Assembly (NCBI GenBank): GCA_002406055.1
Contig: DHMZ01000098.1
Location: 1 to 64,000, forward strand
Direction: 5' to 3'
Length of the DNA: 64,000 nt
Origin: Spirochaetales bacterium UBA4629
GTDB taxonomy: Bacteria > Spirochaetota > Spirochaetia > Sphaerochaetales > Sphaerochaetaceae
In this document: one piece after another, positions 42,377-50,277 of the stretch
How positions within the stretch are numbered: the stretch's first letter is position 1
Layout: each line of letters opens with the position of its first letter
The notes under the pieces: model-generated
Told to the model about the DNA's origin: nothing
Databases searched by the model: none
What the model saw: only the letters and a program-made list of their open reading frames with translations
Translations under genes and position numbers: made by a program

Positions 42377-43399
42377 TCAGTCTTCACTAAAGAGCTCATC
42401 TTGATAGTCTTGATAGACTTCCCAAAATCCTGTTTCACCATCAAAATAAACTTCATCAAATGGGATGAATATTTGTCTTCCATCCATTGTCATACATGTG
42501 AGTTTTCTCGATAAAATATTTATCTCACTAACTCTCCAAATATCATGATCTATCTTTAACTTTGTTCCTTCTGGAGGAACTCCGGCCTTTTCTTCCATGT
42601 AATATTCATATTCATATGCCAAACAGCATAAGAGACGTCCACATGGCCCACTAATCTTTGCAGAATTAAGAGAAAGGTTTTGCTCTTTAGCCATCTTTAT
42701 CGTAACAGGCTCCATCTCTCTATTCATAGCATGGCAGCAATAGTCTCTACCACAAACAGATAGTCCACCAATAAGTCTAGATTCATCTCTTACACCAATT
42801 TGACGTAATTCAATACGCATTCTAAAAACAGCAACAAGATCCTTAACAAGCTCTCTGAAGTCTACCCTTTCTTCTGCAGTGAAGAAGAAGATTACCTTGC
42901 TCTCTCCAAGTAAGAAATGAGCTGAAATTAACTTCATTCCTAGCTTATGTTTCAATATCTTCTCTCGACAAACTTCTAGAGCTGTATCTTCTTGACTTTT
43001 ATTCTCTTCATACTTTGCCATTTCTGCTGGAGTTGCCAAGTGATCAATCCAAAGCACATCGCCATCTACTGTTGTTTTCTTAGCTTCACGGCCACATTGG
43101 CAACCAAAGCAAGATAAGCACTGATGTTCATTCTCCTCGCCTACACAACTTTCATCTTCCTTTCCAAAATGGAGACAAGCTCCTCGAGGAGAAGAAGAAC
43201 CCGGAGTATAATCAGCACCAAATGTTGGAGCTGGTCCAATAACAATGCCTAGGTCCAAGCCAAACTTAGTATCATAAACAACGGGAGTTCCTGCATAAAT
43301 AACACTATCCCAAGCACCAAGGCAAATGTCATTATATGATGGATTTTTTATAGCATATACATAAGCACTATCATCTTCGTGCATTAATTTTTTTTTCAT
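42377..43399 (-). CDS. PSP1/RicT-like protein
   Basis: 340 residues. The PSP1 C-terminal domain is clear, with GGLSVCGRDYCCHAMNREM and ISGPCGRLLCCLAYEYEYY. Two more Cys groups (CLSCFGCQCG) lie near residue 100, and together they could hold Fe-S clusters, as in the RicAFT complex of Bacillus that affects RNA processing. Partners RicA and RicF are not in the window. Divergent from the dihydrouridine synthase gene with 81 bases between. Confidence 0.85.
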   Translation of the reverse strand: MKKKLMHEDDSAYVYAIKNPSYNDICLGAWDSVIYAGTPVVYDTKFGLDLGIVIGPAPTFGADYTPGSSSPRGACLHFGKEDESCVGEENEHQCLSCFGCQCGREAKKTTVDGDVLWIDHLATPAEMAKYEENKSQEDTALEVCREKILKHKLGMKLISAHFLLGESKVIFFFTAEERVDFRELVKDLVAVFRMRIELRQIGVRDESRLIGGLSVCGRDYCCHAMNREMEPVTIKMAKEQNLSLNSAKISGPCGRLLCCLAYEYEYYMEEKAGVPPEGTKLKIDHDIWRVSEINILSRKLTCMTMDGRQIFIPFDEVYFDGETGFWEVYQDYQDELFSED

Positions 43400-43480
43400 A
43401 CCTCAAAAGTTACCACGTAGAAAACCATTTTTCAATTGAAAAGACTGTCTCTTTATCCTTTACTTTGATATTCTCAAAGA

Positions 43481-44425
43481 ATGGATAATCCAAGATTTGT
43501 TCTAGCACCACTTGCTGGATATACAGATAAAGCTTTTAGAGAAATATGTGTCTCTTATGGTGCAGAAGCCACTGTAAGCGAAATGGTAAGCGCAGAAGGA
43601 CTTAGCCGTGATAGTGTAAAAACAATAGATTTAATGGACAAAAGTGATAAAGAAAAGAATTATATTGTACAGCTTTTCGGTTCATCACCTGATCCCTTTT
43701 TAAGAGCAATCGATGTTTTAAAAGCAAATAAAATTAAAAAAATAGATATAAACTGTGGCTGTCCAGTCCCTAAAGTTGTTAAGACAGGAAGTGGTTCCGC
43801 ACTAATGAAAGAACCTAAAAAAATTAGAGAGATTGTGAAGGTATTGAAAGATAATCTCAACATTCCAATTTCGGTGAAGTTTCGCCTAGGCTGGGATAAT
43901 GACTCAATTAATTACCTTGAATTTGCAGAAGAAGCTGTTCTTGGTGGAGCCTCGGCTTTAACACTTCATGCAAGAACTCGTTCTCAAGGATATGAAGGGA
44001 AAGCTGATAGAAATGCTTTTAAAAATCTTTCTGATTACTTTAAGGGAGAGAATATACTTCTCTATGCATCTGGCGACATCTTCTCGCCTGAAGATGCATT
44101 AGATATCATCACTAACTATGGCATGGATGGTGTTATGTTTGCTCGTGGAGCTATTGGCAATCCATTCATCTTTAAAGAGACTAAAGACTACATAGAAAAT
44201 GGAGAGTACACGCTTCCTTCTCTAGAAGAAAGAATAGAATGTGCCCTTAATCATTATGATATTTTTGTCAAATATTATGGAGAGGATGTTGCCTCAAGAG
44301 CTATGAGAAAACATGCACTAGCATACTGCAAAGGTCTCAAGGGCGCAGCTAAATGCAAGAATTTGATTAGCCTTGCAAAAGAAAAGAAAGACTACATAGA
44401 TGCCTTTTCTACACTCTACAATTAA
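43481..44425 (+). CDS. dus: tRNA-dihydrouridine synthase
   Basis: 314 residues, FMN-dependent Dus family. Opens RFVLAPLAGYTDKAFREIC, has the family DINCGCPVPKVVKTGSGSAL with the catalytic Cys in NCGCP, FRLGWD, LHARTRSQGYEG and GVMFARGAIGNPF. Reduces uridines in the tRNA D loop. The DusB subtype is likely but not certain. Ends just before a bidirectional terminator. Confidence 0.93.
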   Translation: MDNPRFVLAPLAGYTDKAFREICVSYGAEATVSEMVSAEGLSRDSVKTIDLMDKSDKEKNYIVQLFGSSPDPFLRAIDVLKANKIKKIDINCGCPVPKVVKTGSGSALMKEPKKIREIVKVLKDNLNIPISVKFRLGWDNDSINYLEFAEEAVLGGASALTLHARTRSQGYEGKADRNAFKNLSDYFKGENILLYASGDIFSPEDALDIITNYGMDGVMFARGAIGNPFIFKETKDYIENGEYTLPSLEERIECALNHYDIFVKYYGEDVASRAMRKHALAYCKGLKGAAKCKNLISLAKEKKDYIDAFSTLYN

Positions 44426-44429
44426 GAAA

Positions 44430-44454
44430 GGGAGCAACTTAGGCTCCCAATTTT
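44430..44454 (+). terminator. Bidirectional terminator between dus and the opp operon tail
   Basis: GGGAGC-AACTTAG-GCTCCC followed by AATTTT on the plus strand; on the minus strand the same stem is followed by TTTCTT, serving the convergent gene that ends at 44453. Confidence 0.8.
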
Positions 44455-44713
44455 AATTCTTAAAAACAACAAAATCTAAGAAGAAAATAAAAAGAAAATA
44501 TGCGCCGATAAAGACAGTCCCAACAAGAAACGCAGCCTTTAAAACACCACGAATAAAGTACTTGTACTCCTTAGGTGATAAATCAAGTTTCTCACCTTTA
44601 CTATCACTATCTTGTTTCGGTCTATACCATGGAAGCCCTTCAATGTTCATGTCGGCAAAGCTTCTCATGTCATCTTCATCTTCTTCTTTTCTTTTTTTTG
44701 AGAACATGCTCAT
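44453..44713 (-). CDS. Small membrane protein of the opp operon, unknown
   Basis: 86 residues: a charged N-terminal half (KKRKEEDEDD and on), then GVLKAAFLVGTVFIGAYFLF and a second short hydrophobic run, one or two membrane segments. No family recognised. The ATG overlaps the oppF stop by 4 bases and a terminator follows, so it is the last gene of the opp unit. Confidence 0.65.
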   Translation of the reverse strand: MSMFSKKRKEEDEDDMRSFADMNIEGLPWYRPKQDSDSKGEKLDLSPKEYKYFIRGVLKAAFLVGTVFIGAYFLFIFFLDFVVFKN

Positions 44714-45825
44714 TTCTTTTTGTTCTTCTTATTTTTTTCTAGTTCTTCTTTTTCTTTCTCTTCTTTAATGAGTTTTTCCATTAATCTTTTGGCATTCTTG
44801 TTCTCTTCATCTGTATTAAAGAGATGGCATGCACAGAAATGCTCGCTCTCAACTTCTTTAAACTCAGGAGCAACAAACTTACAGATTTCCATGCACTTTC
44901 TACAACGAGTATGGAACTTACATCCCTTTGGAGGATTAGCAGGAGAAGGAATAGAACCCTCAAGAATAATTCTCTCCATATGGAAATCTGGATCTGGAAC
45001 AGGGATAGCTGAGAAGAGTGCCTCTGTGTATGGATGAAGAGGTTTACTAAATAGCTTATCTGTTGGGGCAAACTCAACCATATTACCTAAGTACATAACG
45101 CCAACTGTATCTGAAATATGCTCAACAACAGAAAGGTCATGAGAGATAAATAAATATGTCAATCCAAATTCTCTCTGCAAATCCTTAAGAAGATTAATAA
45201 TCTGAGCCTGAATTGATACATCAAGAGCAGAGACAGGTTCATCACAAAGGATAAAGTCTGGGTTTAGAGCAAGAGCACGTGCGATACAAATACGTTGTCG
45301 CTGTCCACCAGAGAATTCATGTGGGTATCTTGCTTTAGCATACTCAGGTAATCCACAAGCAGCCATTACACGTGTAATGTAATCATCAAACTCTTCTGGA
45401 GGAACAATTTTATGCTCTCTTACAGCTTCTCCAATAATTTCACCAACAGGAAGACGTGGAGAAAGAGAAGAATATGGATCCTGGAAAATTATCTGAATAT
45501 TTGGTCTTTCCTTTCTTAGTTCGTCCTTAGAAAGAGAAAAGAGCTCTCTACCATTAAAGTATACTTCTCCAGATGTCTTATCTTGGAGACGAAGTATTGT
45601 TCTTCCAATAGTACTCTTACCACATCCGCTTTCACCAACAAGACCCATTGTTGTACCTTTCTTAATTTTAAAAGATACGCCATCTACGGCCTTAACATTG
45701 CCGACAACCATTTTGAAAAAGCTACTCTTAATGGGGAAGTATTTCTTCAAATTCTTTACAACAAGAAGGTTTTCAGGATCTTTTTCTGCACCATCTAGTA
45801 TGTTTTTCATTTTTTCTTCTGCCAT
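44710..45825 (-). CDS. oppF: Oligopeptide ABC transporter ATPase OppF
   Basis: 371 residues. Walker A GESGCGKST, signature FSGGQRQRICIARAL, Walker B ILCDEPVSALD, switch His in ISHDLSVVEHI. The C-terminal oligopeptide extension has Cys residues (CKFHTRCRKCMEIC) that in DppD/OppF-type proteins hold a 4Fe-4S cluster. A Lys/Glu-rich tail (KKNKKNKKK) is unusual. Starts 2 bases after oppD. Confidence 0.93.
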   Translation of the reverse strand: MAEEKMKNILDGAEKDPENLLVVKNLKKYFPIKSSFFKMVVGNVKAVDGVSFKIKKGTTMGLVGESGCGKSTIGRTILRLQDKTSGEVYFNGRELFSLSKDELRKERPNIQIIFQDPYSSLSPRLPVGEIIGEAVREHKIVPPEEFDDYITRVMAACGLPEYAKARYPHEFSGGQRQRICIARALALNPDFILCDEPVSALDVSIQAQIINLLKDLQREFGLTYLFISHDLSVVEHISDTVGVMYLGNMVEFAPTDKLFSKPLHPYTEALFSAIPVPDPDFHMERIILEGSIPSPANPPKGCKFHTRCRKCMEICKFVAPEFKEVESEHFCACHLFNTDEENKNAKRLMEKLIKEEKEKEELEKNKKNKKK

Positions 45826-45827
45826 TT

Positions 45828-47003
45828 TTATAGCTCCTCTGGGTTAACAGTCTTAGGATATTCAATAACATTCTTCTCATCATAGAATCTATAACAAGAA
45901 ACAACATGAGTATCACTAATCTTAATTGATGGAGGATAGATTCCTGCACACTTATCACACTGAAGTTCACATCTATCTCTGAAGTAACAATAGTTAGGCA
46001 TGTTTACAGGGTTAGGAACACTACCAGGAATATTGTAGAGATGATCTACTTTCTTACCAACTACTGGCTTTGATTTCATCAAACCAATTGTATATGGATG
46101 AGCTGGGTGATGGAAAATATCTTCTGCAGTACCCTTTTCAATAACACGACCTGCATACATAACAACAACATAGTCTGCCATACCAGCAACAACACCAAGG
46201 TCATGGGTAATAAGCATGATAGAAGAACCTATTTTCTTTTTTAAACTCTCCAACAAATCAAGTATCTGAGCTTGAATAGTTACGTCTAGTGCAGTTGTTG
46301 GTTCATCAGCAATTATCAAATCTGGCTTACATGCAAGAGCAATTGCAATCATTACTCTCTGTCTCATTCCGCCACTAAGTTCATGAGGATACATCTTATA
46401 TACACCCTCCTTATTAGCGATTCCAACCATTTCTAAAAGCTCAAGAGTTCTATTTTTAACCTCTTCTTCACTCATTTCAGGGTTATGAAGAGTAGTAGCT
46501 TCATCAACCTGCTCACCAATACGGAAAACAGGGTTTAAGCTTGTCATTGGCTCTTGGAAGATCATACTCATTCTGTTACCACGAATAGTTTCCATAACAG
46601 AATTTGGGGTATTTACGATGTTATAAGCTGTCCCATCTCCCTTATTAAAGCGAATCTCACCACCGACAACTTGACCAGAAGGTCGTTGTAAAAGCTGCAT
46701 TAAAGAAAGAGAAGTAACACTCTTACCGCATCCGCTTTCACCTACAACACCTACTGTACAGTTCTTAGGAACTTCGAAGGTAATACCATCTACTGCTTTG
46801 ACAGTACCAACTTCAGAAAAGAAGAATGTACAAACATTATCAAATTCGACAACGTTATTTGGATTCTTCATCACAGTTGTGTATAGTTTCGGATCTTTAT
46901 TTGCATTAGCTCTCGCTTCTTCGAGCTTCTTTGTTACTCTTCTATTGAATTTTGTGATTCGTCTGGATTCTTTACCAGAAATATATGATGAATGGTCTGA
47001 CAT
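45828..47003 (-). CDS. oppD: Oligopeptide ABC transporter ATPase OppD
   Basis: 391 residues with an N-terminal extension of about 50. Walker A GESGCGKSV, signature LSGGMRQRVMIAIAL, Walker B LIIADEPTTALD, switch ITHDLGVVAGM, and the C-terminal Cys cluster (CYFRDRCELQCDKC). Energises uptake with OppF. The spacing to oppC is 5 bases. Confidence 0.93.
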   Translation of the reverse strand: MSDHSSYISGKESRRITKFNRRVTKKLEEARANANKDPKLYTTVMKNPNNVVEFDNVCTFFFSEVGTVKAVDGITFEVPKNCTVGVVGESGCGKSVTSLSLMQLLQRPSGQVVGGEIRFNKGDGTAYNIVNTPNSVMETIRGNRMSMIFQEPMTSLNPVFRIGEQVDEATTLHNPEMSEEEVKNRTLELLEMVGIANKEGVYKMYPHELSGGMRQRVMIAIALACKPDLIIADEPTTALDVTIQAQILDLLESLKKKIGSSIMLITHDLGVVAGMADYVVVMYAGRVIEKGTAEDIFHHPAHPYTIGLMKSKPVVGKKVDHLYNIPGSVPNPVNMPNYCYFRDRCELQCDKCAGIYPPSIKISDTHVVSCYRFYDEKNVIEYPKTVNPEEL

Positions 47004-47008
47004 TTGTA

Positions 47009-49048
47009 TTACCTCTTTCCCTTAGGGTCATAAGCATCTCTAAGGCCATCACCCACAAAGTTAAATGAAATAACTGTAAAGCTAATTAATAACCCAACAG
47101 GAATCCAAATATATGGATAGTGAGCCATTGCAGACGCAGAAGAAACACTGTTAATCATCGTTCCCCATGTTGCAAGAGGATGCTTAACACCGAGTCCTAA
47201 GAAAGACAATGTACTCTCTGTCAAAATTGTTCCACCAATACCCATTGTTGCAAGTACGATAAGCTGAGGCATAACGTTTGGAATTAAGTGCTTGAAGATT
47301 CTATCTTTTACACGAATACCTGTTGCTTCTGTTGCAATCATAAATTCTTGCTCTCTGAATGAGAGAATTTGACCTCTTACTAAGCGAGCTACTCCAGCCC
47401 AACCCATAATACCTAGGGCAGCCATCATGATGAATAGACGCTTATAAACATCCATTCTCATTGCATCCATAATACCACCAAGAATAATCATAATAGGCAT
47501 ACTTGGAAGACAGTAGAAGATATCAACAAGTCTCATGATGATATTATCAACCCAACCACCATAGTAACCCGCTAAGCCTCCCATTACAATGCCGAGAATT
47601 AACTCTATTAGGACAACAACAAAACCTACCATTAGCGATACTCTTCCTCCATGCATAATACGAGAGAAGACATCAAAACCATCTCCATCTGTACCAAGAA
47701 TATGTGTTAAAGATGGGGAAGCATAACGATCAATTACGTATGTTATCTGGTTTGCCCATAGCTCATAGCTTCTGTCTGTCTTCTTTACTCTAAGCTCTGT
47801 AGGGGTAAGAATAGTATTTCCACTCTCATCGGTAGCGAACCTACCATCTTCTGTCTGTTGAGGAAGAGTTGTATCAAATGAAGCTTCACTCTTATTCTCA
47901 TCAAGCATTTTTAGTATTCCTTCTGCAATTTCTTGCTTAGCAATATAAGGAATAGTATCTTCGCCATTGTTTCTTCTGATAATAAATGTTGAGAACTCAC
48001 CTTCTTCATTATTTTCTGAATCAAAGATTCTAACAACTTCGCTGTCCATATCTCTAACAAAATGGTATTCCTTTCCATTTGCAGAGAATGTATCTGAAGT
48101 ATAAACAGCAAGAAGAGCATTATTTCTAAATTCATCAGTTACGCTCTTTGATGAGTCAAAGAGATCAATAACAAAAGTTGTGAATACCTTAGCAATCTTT
48201 TTTGTTCCTAATGAGTAGACATTGCTTGTAGCTCCATCATTAGAAATAAAGTAGGCTTTCTCTTCAAAAGAGAATATCTGATTTGGCTTTGTATTCTCAG
48301 CTTTTTTCTCAAAATCAGAAGAAAGAGCTCCATTTTCGTAAACAAAACCTTCAACATTTTTAGTAATTGAATAGCTCTTTCCAACTGTCTTTTTATAAGA
48401 GTATTCAGTGTCATTGAAGGTAAATTTTCCACTATTTCCTTTCAATTTTGTTTTTGCTAAATCTTCAAATCCAGCATCACTAGAGAATCCATTAGGATAT
48501 GAAAAAGAACGAGAAACTCCATCATAAGTTGCATATTGAACACTGCTAGATCCAAATGACGCAACCTTTTCTGCACTACGCTGAGAAAGTGTATATACCT
48601 CTTCCCCAAGTCTATCAATTTCATAAGCATTTGCATCATCAGCTATAGAAATATAAGAGGAAAGAGAGTCACTTTGCATTGTCTTAATATTTGTTGTCAT
48701 ATAGCTATTAGCTTTTGTATCAACATCAATAGTGCTATCAACAACATAACCAGTAAAGGAAGTACTCTCAGTTGCAACACCTAAACGAGTGTTAATAATA
48801 TCATATTTGTAGAAAGTCTGTTTTTGGCCATAAGGGTAAAAAAGAGGGCCCAAGAAACAGAAAACAAAGAGAACAATAACAGAAACAAAGCCAAAAACAG
48901 CTAATCTATTACGTAAGAATCTCTTTATAACTTGACGTGTTGGGGACAAAACCTTTACGCGTGACACATCGTCAAGTCTTTCCTGCGCCTCTTTTGGAGA
49001 ACTTATCTTTTTCTTCTTTAAAACATCATTTAAATTATATGAAGCCAT
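47009..49048 (-). CDS. oppC: Oligopeptide ABC permease OppC with a large inserted domain
   Basis: 679 residues, more than twice the usual 300. The first membrane segment is near residues 48-68. Then about 335 residues rich in Ser, Thr and Tyr, predicted extracytoplasmic, precede the standard permease domain that starts at SLTHILGTDGDGFDVFSRIM. The EAA-like loop (RGQILSFREQEFMIATEATG) is normal. The insert includes repeated beta-type stretches such as FTFNDTEYSYKK and SANGKEYHFVRD. No known domain is recognised; it may contact the binding protein or substrate. Follows oppB by 11 bases. Confidence 0.9.
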   Translation of the reverse strand: MASYNLNDVLKKKKISSPKEAQERLDDVSRVKVLSPTRQVIKRFLRNRLAVFGFVSVIVLFVFCFLGPLFYPYGQKQTFYKYDIINTRLGVATESTSFTGYVVDSTIDVDTKANSYMTTNIKTMQSDSLSSYISIADDANAYEIDRLGEEVYTLSQRSAEKVASFGSSSVQYATYDGVSRSFSYPNGFSSDAGFEDLAKTKLKGNSGKFTFNDTEYSYKKTVGKSYSITKNVEGFVYENGALSSDFEKKAENTKPNQIFSFEEKAYFISNDGATSNVYSLGTKKIAKVFTTFVIDLFDSSKSVTDEFRNNALLAVYTSDTFSANGKEYHFVRDMDSEVVRIFDSENNEEGEFSTFIIRRNNGEDTIPYIAKQEIAEGILKMLDENKSEASFDTTLPQQTEDGRFATDESGNTILTPTELRVKKTDRSYELWANQITYVIDRYASPSLTHILGTDGDGFDVFSRIMHGGRVSLMVGFVVVLIELILGIVMGGLAGYYGGWVDNIIMRLVDIFYCLPSMPIMIILGGIMDAMRMDVYKRLFIMMAALGIMGWAGVARLVRGQILSFREQEFMIATEATGIRVKDRIFKHLIPNVMPQLIVLATMGIGGTILTESTLSFLGLGVKHPLATWGTMINSVSSASAMAHYPYIWIPVGLLISFTVISFNFVGDGLRDAYDPKGKR

Positions 49049-49059
49049 CTAAATTCTCC

Positions 49060-50049
49060 TTAACTAAGTCTTACACGTGGATCAACCACTGCATAAAGAA
49101 GGTCTGTAATCAAATTTCCAAGTAATGTCAAAATAGAAATGAATGCTAAATAGAACATTACAAATGGAATATCACCTTGAACCATTGAGTTGTAGGAGGC
49201 ATATCCAATACCTCTAATTCCAAATAATGTTTCTGTTATAAGAGCACCAGAAAAAAGACCAGGAAGAGATCCACCAAGTGTTGTTACAAGTGGGATAAGA
49301 GTATTGCGAAAAGCATGATGATTAATAACTTTCTTCTCAGGAACACCCTTAGCTCTCGCTGTTCTAATGTAGTCTGAGTTTAATACTTCAAGCATATTTG
49401 TTCTTGTATATCTCATAAGACTACCAATTGACATAATAGAAAGAGTAAGTGCTGGCAAGAAGAAGTGTTTAGCTAAATCTAAAAATTTACCAAACTGAGA
49501 TAGATTTTGATAATTTCTACCTTGCATACCCATTAGGTCAAACCAACCAAGTTTAACTGAGAATATATACTTCAAAAGAGTAGCTAGGAAGAATGTAGGA
49601 AGAGAAATACTTATCATAGCAAATACAGTTGTAAAATAATCTGCAAAGCCATATTGCTTTTTTGCAGCAAGTATTCCAAGAGGAATAGCAACAAGTATTT
49701 CAACAAAGAATGAAACTAAAGAAAGCGCAAAGCTATACCATATAGTATTGTGAAATTCCTTTGTAACAAGAATAGTCCAAGCCCAGCTATCGCCCCAATT
49801 GCCACTCAAAGCAGTACCAAGCCAAATGAAATACCCTCTTAGGATACCTTTGTCCATACCGTATTGGGCATTTAAGTCATCTAACCATTCTGAATAACTC
49901 TTTGCAGCACCTGGTCGAGATGCGAGTTCTCTAGCCTTAGTCTCTAAGTAGTTACCAGGCATATTATACATTAGTGAGTAGACAATGAGCATTACAAAGA
50001 AAAGAATAACTATACTGTATAATACTCTCTTAAGCGTATACTTTAACAC
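49060..50049 (-). CDS. oppB: Oligopeptide ABC permease OppB
   Basis: 329 residues with six membrane segments. Opens LKYTLKRVLYSIVILFFVML; the permease coupling loop is in YIRTARAKGVPEKKVINHHA. Start is GTG (50047-50049) behind GAAGGAGGAC at about 11 bases spacing. Own promoter at 50126-50154, so oppBCDF can be made apart from oppA. Confidence 0.92.
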   Translation of the reverse strand: MLKYTLKRVLYSIVILFFVMLIVYSLMYNMPGNYLETKARELASRPGAAKSYSEWLDDLNAQYGMDKGILRGYFIWLGTALSGNWGDSWAWTILVTKEFHNTIWYSFALSLVSFFVEILVAIPLGILAAKKQYGFADYFTTVFAMISISLPTFFLATLLKYIFSVKLGWFDLMGMQGRNYQNLSQFGKFLDLAKHFFLPALTLSIMSIGSLMRYTRTNMLEVLNSDYIRTARAKGVPEKKVINHHAFRNTLIPLVTTLGGSLPGLFSGALITETLFGIRGIGYASYNSMVQGDIPFVMFYLAFISILTLLGNLITDLLYAVVDPRVRLS

Positions 50050-50125
50050 TTCTTATTTGTCCTCCTTCTATCTGATTTTTACACATAAACACAAGCGGGC
50101 TCATCAAGTCCGTGAGTCAAGTTTC

Positions 50126-50154
50126 AGAATACTCTATATTTTGTTATTGGTCAA
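50126..50154 (-). promoter_or_regulatory. Promoter of oppBCDF
   Basis: Minus strand TTGACC (50154-50149), exactly 17 bases, TATTCT (50131-50126). The 5' leader is about 70 bases. Confidence 0.65.
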
Positions 50155-50230
50155 ACATTTTTGTACAAAAACCGAAAAAATGTTATTTTTTAATTCTTTA
50201 TGATAAAAGAAATTACAAAGAATTAACATA

Positions 50231-50254
50231 AAAATACCCCCACCGAAGTGAGGG
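50231..50254 (-). terminator. Terminator or attenuator after oppA
   Basis: Minus strand CCCTCAC-TTCG-GTGGGGG (one G-T pair) then TATTTTT, 24 bases after the oppA stop. It would give more oppA than oppBCDF mRNA. Confidence 0.8.
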
Positions 50255-50277
50255 CACTTAATATAAAACTAAGACGC

